NCBI RefSeq assembly: GCF_900996245.1
Contig: NZ_CAAJGK010000045.1
Coordinates: forward strand, 62,001-126,000
Origin: Paraburkholderia sp. BCC1886
Lineage (GTDB): Bacteria; Pseudomonadota; Gammaproteobacteria; Burkholderiales; Burkholderiaceae
Reading direction: 5' to 3'
Length of the DNA stretch: 64,000 nucleotides
Both the position numbers and the translations under genes were made by a program. Positions 9,095 to 18,496 of the stretch are shown one piece after another (position 1 is the first letter of the stretch; each line of letters opens with the position of its first letter). A model generated the notes under the pieces. That model made no database searches and had not been told where the DNA came from. It was given only the letters and a program-made list of their open reading frames with translations.

Positions 9095-9131
9095 GGCGGG
9101 TAGGCAGCGGTGAAAGTGTGGAGCGGTTCGA

Positions 9132-9518
9132 TCAAGGCTTGCGAAACGTATCGCGGTCCTTCTCGAACTCGGCAATGGTGGCTTCGAACACCATCGGTGC
9201 GTTGCGCAGGCCGCTGCGCGCTTTCAGCGCGCAGGCTATGCCCGCAATCGCGTAGACAGCCGTAATGCCGGCGAGCGCCTGCCACCGGTACGTGTCCCAG
9301 AAGGCGATCGCGATGAGTACGGTTAGCGAGATCAGGGCCATCGTGGCGAGCATCATCGCGGCGAGGCCGAGAAACAGTACGCCGATCAGCCGATCTTTCT
9401 CTTCGGCGAGCTCGATGCCCACCAGTTCAAGCCGCGTCTGCAATATCGCAAACACGGAGCCGATGATGCGGCGCAGCGGGCTGTGTTCTCCGCGCGGCGG
9501 TTGTTTGTCGATCGTCAT
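9132..9518 (-). CDS. yqjE: YqjE/phage-holin-III-like membrane protein
   Basis: 128 aa with two clear membrane helices (LIGVLFLGLAAMMLATMALISL and WQALAGITAVYAIAGIACAL) around a short loop. The N-terminal motif LRRIIGSVFAILQTRLELVGIELAEEKDR is typical of the YqjE/DUF1469 family, formerly called a putative holin. Its partner YqjD-like protein (DUF883) lies just upstream. In E. coli the yqjDEK set is stress-linked and YqjD anchors ribosomes to the inner membrane. By context this protein may act in the same membrane complex. Confidence 0.85.
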   Translation of the reverse strand: MTIDKQPPRGEHSPLRRIIGSVFAILQTRLELVGIELAEEKDRLIGVLFLGLAAMMLATMALISLTVLIAIAFWDTYRWQALAGITAVYAIAGIACALKARSGLRNAPMVFEATIAEFEKDRDTFRKP

Positions 9519-9660
9519 AACTGTGGGCGTTGCGCGTGAGGGCCGAACCGGCGCGCGCGGACGGGCGCGCCAAGATGAGCAGACCCGCCGGAGATGCGCC
9601 GGTCGGCTCGAGTCACCGGACTGCCGAGCCGCGAGGTCCGGCGATGTCCGGCGTTACCGC

Positions 9661-9963
9661 TTACTTGCGGTTGATCAACAGGCCAAGCAGCACGCCTGCG
9701 CCGGCAGCAATGCCGATAGATGCCCACGGATGCTCATGCACGTAATCGTCCGTCGCACGGGCGGCTTTCTTGCCTTTTTCGACCACGACGACCTGCACGT
9801 CGGCGGCTTTTTCCTTCGCCTGTTTCAGACGCGTGAGCGCCGTTTCACGCAGTTCCGAAGCACGCTCGCCAGTGGCGCTCGCGGCCTGTTTCAGCAGATC
9901 TTCTGCGTCCGCGAGGACGGTTTTGATATCCGACATCAATCTCTCCTTGTTGATTTCCGACAT
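9661..9963 (-). CDS. DUF883 (YqjD/ElaB-like) membrane-anchored protein
   Basis: 100 aa. A long amphipathic helix with heptad-like Ala/Leu/Glu (TVLADAEDLLKQAASATGER) leads to a C-terminal tail anchor HEHPWASIGIAAGAGVLLGLLINRK. The HPW motif, Gly-rich helix and RK end are diagnostic of the YqjD/ElaB/YgaM family. E. coli members bind ribosomes and attach them to the inner membrane in stationary phase. The start may be Met1 (9963) or Met10 (9936). Upstream lies a gap of about 340 bp that should contain the promoter. Confidence 0.9.
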   Translation of the reverse strand: MSEINKERLMSDIKTVLADAEDLLKQAASATGERASELRETALTRLKQAKEKAADVQVVVVEKGKKAARATDDYVHEHPWASIGIAAGAGVLLGLLINRK

Positions 9964-10306
9964 TGACAGCTCCCCTTCGTCTCACGCCACGTGAATCCTA
10001 ACCAAACTAAAGGTTGCTGGCGAGCGTGGGGTCCGGTGGATTCAAGCAGACGCACGAACCGTTCCCGGCAAAGAGAGAAGCCTTGCAAGCGCGATCGCCC
10101 GCAACTCGAAGCAGGAAATCTTTGCCTGAGATGGAGTTGATCTGTCCCGCAAAGTTTCCACTAAATCGGTGAAAATTACAAAAACGCATAAAGTAGTGAC
10201 GCGATGTTCGTTCGTCACGCCATGCCGTTGCCGTATGCTTTATCGTTGCAGGCGCTGCGAGGAGACTGCCCGCGCAGAAAGTTTCGAACCCTAAGGAGGA
10301 TGCATC
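9964..10306. other. Intergenic region between DUF883 gene and peroxiredoxin gene
   Basis: 343 bp between divergent genes, more AT-rich than its surroundings around 10130-10260. It should hold both promoters. No convincing open frame: a 60-codon minus frame lacks a ribosome site and family similarity. A strong AAGGAGG sits just before the peroxiredoxin ATG. Confidence 0.6.
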
Positions 10307-10945
10307 ATGAGTTTACGTCTTGGCGATATCGCACCCGATTTCGAGCAGGAGTCGAGTGTCGGTCGGATCAAATTCCATGAATGGCTAGGCGATAGCTGGG
10401 GCGTGCTGTTCTCGCATCCGGCGGACTTCACGCCGGTCTGCACGACCGAACTCGGTCTGACTGCCAAACTCGCCGACGAATTTGCGCAACGTAATGTCAA
10501 AACCATCGCTCTGTCGGTCGACAGCGCCGAGTCGCACAAAGAGTGGATCAAGGACATCAACGAGACTCAAGCCGCCAACGTCGGTTTCCCGATTCTCGCC
10601 GACGGCGACCGCAAGGTAGCCGAGCTATACGACATGATTCACCCGAACGCGAACGAAACGCTCACCGTGCGTTCGCTGTTCGTGATCGATCCGAAAAAGA
10701 AGGTGCGGCTGATCATCACGTACCCGGCCAGCACCGGTCGTAACTTCGACGAAGTGCTGCGAGTGATCGACTCGCTGCAACTCACGGACAGTCACTCGGT
10801 CGCCACGCCCGGCAACTGGAAGCAGGGCGACGACGTGGTGATCGTGCCGTCGCTGAAGGACGAGGAAGTGATCAGGCAGAAATTCCCGAAGGGTTATAAG
10901 GCGTTGCGCCCGTATCTGCGTCTGACGCCGCAGCCGAACAAGTAA
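10307..10945 (+). CDS. 1-Cys peroxiredoxin (Prx6 type)
   Basis: 212 aa with AhpC/TSA and 1-cysPrx_C domains. The peroxidatic Cys lies in PADFTPVCTTELG (residue about 45). There is no second resolving Cys, and the C-terminal domain SVATPGNWKQGDDVVIVPSLKDEE is that of Prx6. It reduces hydrogen and alkyl peroxides in the cytoplasm, usually with glutathione or another thiol as reductant. It is a single gene with a strong Shine-Dalgarno (AAGGAGG), and a strong hairpin terminator shared with convergent gcdH follows. Confidence 0.96.
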   Translation: MSLRLGDIAPDFEQESSVGRIKFHEWLGDSWGVLFSHPADFTPVCTTELGLTAKLADEFAQRNVKTIALSVDSAESHKEWIKDINETQAANVGFPILADGDRKVAELYDMIHPNANETLTVRSLFVIDPKKKVRLIITYPASTGRNFDEVLRVIDSLQLTDSHSVATPGNWKQGDDVVIVPSLKDEEVIRQKFPKGYKALRPYLRLTPQPNK

Positions 10946-10986
10946 GCGGGCAACGGACGTCACGCACGTGCCGATCGCCGCTCCAA

Positions 10987-11019
10987 AAAAAGGCCGGTTC
11001 GATTCGAACCGGCCTTTTT
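10987..11019. terminator. Bidirectional rho-independent terminator
   Basis: A perfect inverted repeat: a 15-base arm beginning AAAAAGGCCGG, a 3-base loop ATT, and its exact complement ending CCGGCCTTTTT. It has an A-run on the left and a T-run on the right, so it can end transcription of the peroxiredoxin gene (plus) and of gcdH (minus). Confidence 0.93.
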
Positions 11020-11039
11020 CAATTTAAGCGGACTTCGCG

Positions 11040-12230
11040 TCAGAAAAACGCCTGAATCCCCGTCTGCGCGCGCCCGAGAATCAGCGCGTGAATATCGTGC
11101 GTGCCTTCGTACGTGTTCACGACTTCCAGGTTCACCAGATGCCGGGCAATACCGAACTCGTCCGAAATACCGTTGCCGCCCAGCATGTCCCGCGCGAGTC
11201 GCGCGATATCGAGCGCCTTGCCGCATGAATTGCGCTTCATGATCGACGTGATTTCGACGGCGGCCGTGCCTTCGTCTTTCATGCGACCGAGGCGCAGCAC
11301 GCCTTGCAAGCCGAGCGTGATTTCGGTCTGCATATCGGCCAGTTTTTTCTGGATCAACTGATTCGCGGCGAGCGGCCGGCCGAACTGTTTGCGATCCAGT
11401 ACGTACTGACGGGCCGTATGCCAGCATGCTTCAGCCGCGCCCAGCGCGCCCCACGCAATGCCATAGCGCGCCGAGTTCAGGCAGGTGAACGGACCGCGCA
11501 GGCCGCTGACGTCGGGGAAGCGGTTCTCTTCCGGCACGAACACTTCGTCCAGCACGATCTCGCCGGTGATCGACGCACGCAGACCCACCTTGCTATGAAT
11601 GGTGGGCGCGGACAGACCCTTCCAGCCCTTCTCCAGAATGAAGCCGCGAATCGAGTCGCGGCCGTCTTCCTCGAGCTTTGCCCAAACGACGAACACGTCG
11701 GCGATCGGCGAATTGGTAATCCACATTTTCGAGCCCGACAGCGAATAGCCGCCGTCGACTTTCTTCGCCCGCGTCACCATGCTGCCCGGATCCGAACCGT
11801 GGTTCGGCTCGGTCAGACCGAAACAGCCGATCCATTCGCCGGTGGCCAGCTTGGGCAGATACTTCTGCTTTTGCGCTTCCGAACCGAATTCGTTGATCGG
11901 CACCATGACCAGCGACGACTGCACCGACATCATCGACCGGTAACCCGAATCGACGCGCTCCACTTCCCGCGCGATCAGACCATAGGCGACGTAGTTCAGA
12001 CCCGGGCCGCCGTACTGCTCGGGAATCGTCGGGCCGAGCAGACCGAGCTCACCCATCTCGCGAAAAATTTCGATGTCGGTTTTTTCATGACGGAACGCTT
12101 CGAGCACGCGCGGTTGCAGCTTGTCCTGCGAGTAGGCCGCGGCGGCGTCGCGCACCATGCGTTCGTCTTCGGTCAGCTGCTGATCCAGCAGCAACGGGTC
12201 TTCCCAATGAAACTGCGCGGCCTCGGCCAT
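11040..12230 (-). CDS. gcdH: Glutaryl-CoA dehydrogenase
   Basis: Acyl-CoA dehydrogenase family flavoenzyme, 396 aa, that oxidatively decarboxylates glutaryl-CoA to crotonyl-CoA in lysine, tryptophan and aromatic degradation. Family segments are clear: [34 protein letters not shown], the [22 protein letters not shown]-binding stretch and [21 protein letters not shown] near the end (here [10 protein letters not shown]). The catalytic Glu is the one in TYEGTHD. It is divergent from an IclR-type regulator that probably controls it. The shared terminator lies downstream. Confidence 0.95.
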   Translation of the reverse strand: MAEAAQFHWEDPLLLDQQLTEDERMVRDAAAAYSQDKLQPRVLEAFRHEKTDIEIFREMGELGLLGPTIPEQYGGPGLNYVAYGLIAREVERVDSGYRSMMSVQSSLVMVPINEFGSEAQKQKYLPKLATGEWIGCFGLTEPNHGSDPGSMVTRAKKVDGGYSLSGSKMWITNSPIADVFVVWAKLEEDGRDSIRGFILEKGWKGLSAPTIHSKVGLRASITGEIVLDEVFVPEENRFPDVSGLRGPFTCLNSARYGIAWGALGAAEACWHTARQYVLDRKQFGRPLAANQLIQKKLADMQTEITLGLQGVLRLGRMKDEGTAAVEITSIMKRNSCGKALDIARLARDMLGGNGISDEFGIARHLVNLEVVNTYEGTHDIHALILGRAQTGIQAFF

Positions 12231-12291
12231 GACTGATCTCCTGATTCCTTGCTTGAATTAAGTGCGACTGCGCTTGACGTGAGTTCCGCTA

Positions 12292-12310
12292 TGCGAAACA
12301 ATGTTTTGCA
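12292..12310. promoter_or_regulatory. Palindromic operator candidate between gcdH and the IclR gene
   Basis: Inverted repeat TGCGAAAC-AAT-GTTTTGCA, with one mismatch between the 8-base arms. It lies in the gcdH/iclR divergent intergenic region, 62 bases upstream of the gcdH start and 25 upstream of the IclR ATG. IclR proteins bind short palindromes of this kind, so autoregulation plus gcdH control is a reasonable guess. Confidence 0.5.
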
Positions 12311-12334
12311 AATCACGCCCGAGTGTATCACCCC

Positions 12335-13120
12335 ATGCCGACTGCTTCCACTCCCTCCGAGCCGCTCGACGAGCGCAAATTCGTCGTCGCGCTGGCGCGC
12401 GGCCTCGACTTGCTGCGGGCATTCAAGCCGGGCGAGACCTTGCTCGGCAACCGCGATTTCGTCGAACGCACGGGTTTGCCGAAGGCGACCGTCAATCGTC
12501 TCGCCTATACGCTGACCGTGCTGGGTTACCTGCGGCTCGACGAATCGCTCGGCAAATATGCGCTCGACGCGGGCGTACTGTCGCTGGGTTTCGCGCTGCT
12601 GTCCGGCACCGACACGCTCGAACTGGCGCGCCCGCATCTGCGCACGTTTGCGCGCGAGGTCGGCGCGGCGGTGTCGCTCGGTTGCCGCGACGGGCTGGAC
12701 ATGATTTATCTGGAAACGATCCGCAGCGAGACCGCGTTGACGCTCGGGCTCGCGTCGGGTTCGAAACTGTCGATGCTGACGAGTTCGATGGGCCGCGCCT
12801 ATCTGGCCGTTCAGCCCGAGGACGCACGCAAGGCCTTGCTGGCCGAGTTGCGTAAAGCGGCGGGCAAGCACGCAGCGTTGCAGGTGGCCGAAGCGGAAAA
12901 AGAGATCGCCGCCTTCGCGACGGAGCGCTGTTGCTATTCGTTTCGCGCGTGGCACGACGATGTGAACGCGGTCGCCGTGCCGTTTCGCGAGCCGCGCGAA
13001 GGGCGCTGGCTGGTACTTAGTTGCAGCGGGCCGGCTTCGTCGATGGGCGAGGCCGTGTTCCGCGACAGCGTCGCGCCCCGGTTGAAGGCACTGGCGCGGC
13101 GCCTTGGAGATGCCGGCTGA
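12335..13120 (+). CDS. IclR-family transcriptional regulator
   Basis: 261 aa from the ATG at 12335; a GTG at 12323 would add four residues. It has the N-terminal winged helix-turn-helix (ALARGLDLLRAFKPGETLLGNRDFVERTGLPKATVNRL, shown in part: residues about 18-55), then the IclR effector domain with SLGCRDGLDMIYLE and GRAYLAV. It resembles the PcaR/PobR/CatR-like aromatic regulators. It is divergent from gcdH over a region with a palindrome, so it likely responds to a glutarate or aromatic catabolite. The effector is not known from sequence. Confidence 0.92.
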   Translation: MPTASTPSEPLDERKFVVALARGLDLLRAFKPGETLLGNRDFVERTGLPKATVNRLAYTLTVLGYLRLDESLGKYALDAGVLSLGFALLSGTDTLELARPHLRTFAREVGAAVSLGCRDGLDMIYLETIRSETALTLGLASGSKLSMLTSSMGRAYLAVQPEDARKALLAELRKAAGKHAALQVAEAEKEIAAFATERCCYSFRAWHDDVNAVAVPFREPREGRWLVLSCSGPASSMGEAVFRDSVAPRLKALARRLGDAG

Positions 13121-13134
13121 CCTTGCGCTTCGGA

Positions 13135-13183
13135 CTTAAACCTTAAACCTCAAGTCTCAAACCTCAAGCCTCAAACCTCAAGC
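13135..13183. repeat. Seven tandem 7-bp units (consensus CTYAARY)
   Basis: Seven consecutive heptamers (cttaaac, cttaaac, ctcaagt, ctcaaac, ctcaagc, ctcaaac, ctcaagc). They sit between the convergent IclR gene and EAL gene, and the last unit contains the EAL stop codon. On the minus strand the unit is RYTTGAG, so a TGA recurs every 7 bases and falls in all three frames. Confidence 0.9.
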
Positions 13184-14122
13184 CGGCCGCTCATGATAAT
13201 GAGCCGTGAACAAAGGCCCCTGCACAAAACGCACGTCGTATTGCTGAAGCGCGACGAACTGCGACTCATCCGCCACGCCATTGAAAATCAGCGGAATCCG
13301 CAACCGGCTCGCATAGCCGACTAGCGGCTTCACCATCGCATCGCGCAACGCAATGCCCGCATCCATCTTGATGAAATCGAGCCGCGCGGTTTCCGACACC
13401 GACAGGATCTGCCCCGCGTTCGACAGATTGCCCGCCACCTTGAAGCCGTAGCGCTGATAGCTCGTGGTCAGATAGCCGAGAAAGGTTTTATGGGCGACGG
13501 CCGCGGCCGGCAACTCGATCACCACCCGCGCCGGGTTCAGCCCGAACGACACGAGCACGGTCGAGAAATGCTTTCCGTGGTCGTATTTGACGCTCTTGAG
13601 CAAACGCTCGTGCACGCGCAGGAACAGCAAGCCATGCCGTTGAGCGCCGAAGAAGTTGATCGCATGCAGCGCGCGGGACATGCGGTCGAGCGCGACCAGT
13701 TCGCGGTCGTCGGCGATACGCTCGAACGGATCGGCCACGTCGAACGGCGTCGCATCCGGCCGCTGCGTCACCGCCTGAAAGCCGAGTTCGTCGCCGAAGC
13801 GATCCACGCCCTCGGCGCCCGAAGTCAGCGATTGCGCGAGTGCATGCACGCTGATATCGAAGATGGGTTCATACGCACTGGCCAGTTCGATATCGCCGAA
13901 TCGCGCGAGCGCCACGTCGCGATGCGCGCCGGTTCCCATGGCCAGATGTTCGCCGAGAAACGGATGATCGGCGGCACGGGCAATCAGATTGGGAATGGTC
14001 GGCGGAATCATGTAGGCGGATGGATTCGAAGAACGCGCGTCAGGCGCTGGACAACGCGGCGCAATGGCCGCATCCAGGGATGGTAGCAGTCCGCGATGCG
14101 CGGGCTTGGACAAAATGCTCAT
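13178..14122 (-). CDS. Degenerate EAL-domain protein
   Basis: 314 aa. An EAL (cyclic-di-GMP phosphodiesterase) fold is recognisable from about residue 78 to the end: ASAYEPIFDI (for Y.PI.dl), ARVVIELPAAAV, FKVAGNLSNAGQILS, ARLDFIKMDAG, LIFNGVADESQF and QYDVRFVQGPLF. The catalytic signatures are missing. No E-A-L follows the YEPIFDI strand, the DDFG metal motif reads GNLSNAG, and the EGVE motif reads NGVADE. It is therefore probably an inactive EAL that could bind c-di-GMP or a protein partner. The N-terminal 75 residues have no recognised domain. Convergent with the IclR gene, it ends inside a heptamer repeat. Confidence 0.8.
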   Translation of the reverse strand: MSILSKPAHRGLLPSLDAAIAPRCPAPDARSSNPSAYMIPPTIPNLIARAADHPFLGEHLAMGTGAHRDVALARFGDIELASAYEPIFDISVHALAQSLTSGAEGVDRFGDELGFQAVTQRPDATPFDVADPFERIADDRELVALDRMSRALHAINFFGAQRHGLLFLRVHERLLKSVKYDHGKHFSTVLVSFGLNPARVVIELPAAAVAHKTFLGYLTTSYQRYGFKVAGNLSNAGQILSVSETARLDFIKMDAGIALRDAMVKPLVGYASRLRIPLIFNGVADESQFVALQQYDVRFVQGPLFTAHYHERPA

Positions 14123-14305
14123 AACGTTATCGGCCGAACGTTTGTCCGCCGGGCTCTTCGGGCTGTCACACTGCTTCGCTTCGGGTTTACGTTAGTTTCA
14201 CTATTCGAAATTGATTTTACAATGCGTAAATCTTGTGGGCCGCATACCTGCCGATACCAATACACCCGCTTCACCAGACAAGCCGTCGAGACCGAGGAGA
14301 CCCCC

Positions 14306-15673
14306 GTGACAGCCAAACCGGCCGCCGCCAGCGCCAGCGCCAATGTGATCGAAGTCGAGCGCGTGCTCGGCGAAACGCATCACCCGGCATTCCAGTTGTT
14401 ATTGCTCGCGCTATGCGGGTTGTGTCTGGTCATCGATGGTTTCGACGCTCAGGCCATGGGCTATGTCGCGCCGAGCGTGATCGGCGAGTGGCATGTGTCG
14501 AAGGCCGCGCTCGGCCCGGTGTTCAGCGCCAGTCTGTTCGGCATGTTGCTCGGCGCGCTGGGCCTGTCGGTGCTGGCCGACCGGATCGGCCGGCGCCCGG
14601 TGCTGATTGGCGCGACGTTTTTCTTTGCGTTGTCGATGCTCGTGACGCCGTTCGTCACGACGATTCCTACGTTGATCGGGCTGCGCTTCGTCACGGGCCT
14701 CGGGCTCGGCTGCATCATGCCGAACGCGATGGCGCTGGTCGGCGAATTCGCGACGCCCGCGCATCGCGTCAAGCGCATGATGCTGGTGTCGTGCGGCTAT
14801 ACGCTTGGCGCGGCGATCGGCGGCTTCGTCAGCGCCGCGCTGATTCCGGCTTACGGCTGGCGCGCGGTGTTCTGGGTCGGCGGCACGGTGCCGCTGCTGC
14901 TGGGCCTGGCGATGCTCGCGCTGCTGCCGGAGTCGCTGCAGTTTCTCGTGCTCAAAGGCCGTACCGACCGCGCGCTGAACTGGCTGCGCAAATTCAATCC
15001 GGCATTGCCGATCGATGCGGCCACGCGCCTCGTCGTGCGAGAAAAGGGCAATGGAGGCGCGCCGGTCGCTGAACTGTTCCGCGCCGGTCGCGGTCCGTTC
15101 ACGCTAATTCTGTGGGCCATCAGCTTCATGAACCTGATCGATCTGTATTTCCTGTCGAACTGGCTGCCCACCGTGATGCGCGACGCGGGTTACTCGCCGG
15201 GCACCGCGGTGATCGTCGGCACGACGCTGCAGACCGGCGGCGTGATCGGCACGCTGCTGCTCGGGTGGTTCATCGAACGGTTTGGCTTCGTACGCGTGCT
15301 GTTCGTCTGTTTCGCCGCTGCGGCGGTGGCGGTCGGCACCATCGGCACGGTCGCGCATGCGTTGCCGTGGCTGCTGATCGCCGTATTCGCCGGCGGCTTC
15401 TGCGTGGTCGGCGGACAGCCGGCAGTCAACGCGCTCGCCGGACATGTTTATCCGACCACGCTGCGCTCGACCGGGATTGGCTGGAGCCTCGGCATCGGCC
15501 GCATCGGCTCGGTGATCGGGCCGCTGGTCGGCGGCCAGCTGATTGCGCTGAACTGGTCGAACGAGTCGCTGTTTCATGCAGCCGCGTTGCCGGTGCTGTG
15601 TTCCGCGCTGCTGGTGATACTGCTCGCCGGCACGACGCGTCAGCGAGGCCCGGCGACGACGCAAACCGTCTGA
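14306..15673 (+). CDS. MFS transporter, aromatic acid:H+ symporter type
   Basis: 455 aa from the GTG at 14306, which has GAGGAGA just upstream. The open frame extends further back without sense. Twelve membrane helices are expected. Family marks are DGFDAQAMGYVAPSV in the first helix region, LADRIGRRPVLI between helices 2 and 3, PESLQFLVLKGR at the end of helix 6 and the RSTGIGWSLGIGRIGSVIGP stretch. These match the AAHS family (4-hydroxybenzoate/benzoate/gallate importers such as PcaK, BenK). It lies 93 bp upstream of hmgA-fahA, so it probably imports a phenyl acid that feeds homogentisate. Confidence 0.88.
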   Translation: MTAKPAAASASANVIEVERVLGETHHPAFQLLLLALCGLCLVIDGFDAQAMGYVAPSVIGEWHVSKAALGPVFSASLFGMLLGALGLSVLADRIGRRPVLIGATFFFALSMLVTPFVTTIPTLIGLRFVTGLGLGCIMPNAMALVGEFATPAHRVKRMMLVSCGYTLGAAIGGFVSAALIPAYGWRAVFWVGGTVPLLLGLAMLALLPESLQFLVLKGRTDRALNWLRKFNPALPIDAATRLVVREKGNGGAPVAELFRAGRGPFTLILWAISFMNLIDLYFLSNWLPTVMRDAGYSPGTAVIVGTTLQTGGVIGTLLLGWFIERFGFVRVLFVCFAAAAVAVGTIGTVAHALPWLLIAVFAGGFCVVGGQPAVNALAGHVYPTTLRSTGIGWSLGIGRIGSVIGPLVGGQLIALNWSNESLFHAAALPVLCSALLVILLAGTTRQRGPATTQTV

Positions 15674-15766
15674 CGCCGTCCGGACATCTGGTTAGAAGCC
15701 GCGACTCGAACCGGCGGCTCAAACCCGCGGCTGGAACACCGATCGATCATCCAAGGAGACCTTTAT

Positions 15767-17113
15767 ATGGTTGCCCTCACCAGAACACCGAACCTCGAGC
15801 GTTCACGGCTCGAGATCGAGCCGGGCTATCAATCCGGCTTTGGCAACGAATTCGCCACCGAGGCATTGCCGGGCGCGTTGCCGGAAGGTCGCAACTCGCC
15901 GCAACGCGTGGCCTATGGCCTGTATGCGGAACAACTGTCGGGCACGGCGTTCACCGCGCCGCGCGGCCACAACCGTCGCTCGTGGCTATACCGCATTCGC
16001 CCGGCCGCCGTGCATATGCCGTTCGAGTTGCTGCCTTCGGAGCGCCTGGTCGCCAACTTCGCGGAAGTCCCGCCGACGCCGCCGAACCAGTTGCGCTGGG
16101 ACGCATTGCCGATGCCCGCCGAGCCGACCGATTTCGTCGACGGCTGGACCACGATGGCCGGCAACGGCTCGGCGGAGTCGATGAACGGTTGCGCGATCCA
16201 TCTGTACGCGGCCAACAGTTCGATGAAGGACCGCTTCTTCTACAGCGCCGACGGCGAACTGCTGATCGTGCCGCAGGAAGGCCGCCTGCACATCGCCACC
16301 GAACTGGGCGTGCTCGACGTCGCGCCGTTCGAGATCGCGGTGATCCCGCGCGGCGTGCGCTTTGCCGTGAGCCTGCCGGACGGCCAGGCGCGCGGCTACA
16401 TCTGCGAAAACTTCGGCGCGCTGTTGCGCTTGCCGGACCTGGGTCCGATTGGCTCGAACGGTCTTGCCAATCCGCGCGATTTCCTCACGCCGCAGGCCGC
16501 GTATGAAGACCGTGAAGGCGACTTCGAACTCGTCGCGAAGATGAACGGCAACCTGTGGCGCGCCGACATCGGCCATTCGCCACTCGACGTGGTCGCCTGG
16601 CACGGCAACTACGCACCGTACAAGTACGATCTGCGCCGCTTCAACACCATCGGTTCGATCAGCTTCGATCATCCGGATCCGTCGATCTTCCTCGTGCTGC
16701 AATCGCAGAGCGACACGCCGGGCGTCGATACGATCGACTTCGTGATTTTCCCGCCGCGCTGGCTCGCCGCCGAAGACACGTTCCGCCCGCCCTGGTTTCA
16801 CCGCAACGTGGCGAGCGAGTTCATGGGACTCGTGCATGGCGTCTACGATGCGAAGGCCGAAGGCTTCGTGCCGGGCGGCGCGAGTCTGCATAACTGCATG
16901 TCGGGCCACGGCCCCGACGCGGATACCTTTGAAAAAGCCTCGAACGGCGATACCTCGACGCCGAAGAAAGTCGGCGACACGATGGCTTTCATGTTCGAAA
17001 CCCGTACGCTGATCAAGCCGACCCGCTTCGCGCTCGAAACCGCGCAATTGCAGGCGCATTACTACGAGTGCTGGCAAGGTCTCACCAAACACTTCAACCC
17101 GGAGCAACGATGA
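15767..17113 (+). CDS. hmgA: Homogentisate 1,2-dioxygenase
   Basis: Non-haem Fe(II) enzyme that opens the homogentisate ring to maleylacetoacetate, 448 aa. Highly conserved blocks: [19 protein letters not shown] at the N-terminus, the cupin region [40 protein letters not shown], and [20 protein letters not shown], whose His and Glu are iron ligands. It has an AAGGAG ribosome site, and its stop overlaps the fahA ATG (ATGA), so the pair is translationally coupled. No maleylacetoacetate isomerase gene is linked here. Confidence 0.98.
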   Translation: MVALTRTPNLERSRLEIEPGYQSGFGNEFATEALPGALPEGRNSPQRVAYGLYAEQLSGTAFTAPRGHNRRSWLYRIRPAAVHMPFELLPSERLVANFAEVPPTPPNQLRWDALPMPAEPTDFVDGWTTMAGNGSAESMNGCAIHLYAANSSMKDRFFYSADGELLIVPQEGRLHIATELGVLDVAPFEIAVIPRGVRFAVSLPDGQARGYICENFGALLRLPDLGPIGSNGLANPRDFLTPQAAYEDREGDFELVAKMNGNLWRADIGHSPLDVVAWHGNYAPYKYDLRRFNTIGSISFDHPDPSIFLVLQSQSDTPGVDTIDFVIFPPRWLAAEDTFRPPWFHRNVASEFMGLVHGVYDAKAEGFVPGGASLHNCMSGHGPDADTFEKASNGDTSTPKKVGDTMAFMFETRTLIKPTRFALETAQLQAHYYECWQGLTKHFNPEQR

Positions 17114-18423
17114 GCGCATTGAGCGATCTTCAGGCGACGCTCGATCCGTCGCGCAAGAGCTGGGTCGAATCGGCCAACGATTCGACCAACGATTTTTCGA
17201 TCCAGAACCTGCCGTTCGGCATTTTCAGCGACGCGAGCAACGCGGCGCGTCGCGTCGGCGTGGCGATCGGCGATGAGATCGTCGACCTGGCCGTTCTGCA
17301 GGCGGCGGGATTGTTGAAGGCTTCGGCATCTGCTTCCGCTCCCACCGATGTCTTCTCGCGCGACACGCTAAACGATTACATCGCGCTGGGCCGCGATGCA
17401 TGGCGCAGCGTGCGCGTGCAACTCAGCAATCTGCTGGCCCGCGATACCGCAACTTTGCGCGACGACGCCGCGCTGCGCTCGAAAGCGCTCGTCAAGCAGG
17501 CCGGCGCGCAATTGCATCTGCCGCTGCAGATTCCGGGCTACACCGATTTCTACTCGTCGAAGGAACACGCGACCAATGTCGGCTCGATGTTCCGCGATCC
17601 GAAGAATGCGCTGCTGCCGAACTGGTCCGAGTTGCCGGTCGGTTATAACGGACGGGCCTCGTCGGTGGTCGTGAGCGGCACGCCGGTGCGCCGTCCCAAC
17701 GGACAGTTGAAGTTGCCGGACCAGGAGCGCCCGGTATTCGGCGCGTGCCGCAAGCTGGATATCGAACTCGAAACGGGCTTCGTGATCGGCCGCGGCAACG
17801 AACTGGGCGAGCCGATCGCGTGCGCGGATGCCGAAGCACATATCTTCGGCATGGTGCTGCTGAACGACTGGAGCGCGCGCGATATCCAGCAATGGGAATA
17901 CGTGCCGCTCGGTCCGTTCAACGCGAAGACTTTTGCGACCACGATCTCGCCGTGGATCGTGACGCTCGACGCACTGGAACCGTTCCGCGTCGCGCAACCG
18001 GCGCAGGATCCGCAGCCGCTGCCGTACTTGCGGCACGAAGGCGCGCATTCGTTCGACATCTCGCTGGAAGTGCGACTGCGTCCGCAAGCGGCTTCGAAGA
18101 CGAGCACGATCGCGCTGACCAACTTCAAGTACATGTACTGGACGATGGCGCAGCAACTCGCTCACCACACGGTGTCGGGCTGCAATACGCGCGTGGGCGA
18201 CCTGATGGGCTCGGGTACGATCAGCGGTCCGACAGAAGATTCGTTCGGCAGCCTGCTCGAAATCACCTGGAACGGCAAGAAGCCGCTGGAACTGCAGGAA
18301 GGCGGCACGCGCAGCTTCATTGAAGATGGCGACGAACTGACGCTCGCCGGATGGTGCCAGGGCGACGGCTACCGTGTGGGCTTCGGCACCTGCGTGGGCG
18401 AGATTCTGCCGGCCCGCCGTTAA
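17110..18423 (+). CDS. fahA: Fumarylacetoacetase
   Basis: Final enzyme of tyrosine/homogentisate breakdown, hydrolysing fumarylacetoacetate to fumarate and acetoacetate. 437 aa from the ATG at 17110, within the normal 420-440. It has an N-terminal FAH domain ([13 protein letters not shown]), [20 protein letters not shown] with the active-site His, the metal-binding ELETGFVIG, and [21 protein letters not shown]. The start overlaps the hmgA stop by 4 bp, and a strong terminator follows 18 bp after the stop. Confidence 0.98.
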   Translation: MSALSDLQATLDPSRKSWVESANDSTNDFSIQNLPFGIFSDASNAARRVGVAIGDEIVDLAVLQAAGLLKASASASAPTDVFSRDTLNDYIALGRDAWRSVRVQLSNLLARDTATLRDDAALRSKALVKQAGAQLHLPLQIPGYTDFYSSKEHATNVGSMFRDPKNALLPNWSELPVGYNGRASSVVVSGTPVRRPNGQLKLPDQERPVFGACRKLDIELETGFVIGRGNELGEPIACADAEAHIFGMVLLNDWSARDIQQWEYVPLGPFNAKTFATTISPWIVTLDALEPFRVAQPAQDPQPLPYLRHEGAHSFDISLEVRLRPQAASKTSTIALTNFKYMYWTMAQQLAHHTVSGCNTRVGDLMGSGTISGPTEDSFGSLLEITWNGKKPLELQEGGTRSFIEDGDELTLAGWCQGDGYRVGFGTCVGEILPARR

Positions 18424-18441
18424 AGCTTGTTGACGCAGTAG

Positions 18442-18472
18442 AAAGGCCGGCGCGGTTTTGCCGGCCTTTTTT
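18442..18472. terminator. Rho-independent terminator after fahA
   Basis: A 10-bp stem (AAAGGCCGGC / GCCGGCCTTT) with an 8-base loop, followed by more T residues. It ends the hmgA-fahA transcript. The left A-run also lets it act on the convergent minus-strand operon that ends at 18497. Confidence 0.93.
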
Positions 18473-18496
18473 GCATTGTCATTCTGCTGTGCGGGT

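Noticed and set aside
10007..10189. 60-codon minus frame before the peroxiredoxin gene
   Set aside because: No ribosome site and no family resemblance; the region is better explained as promoter DNA.
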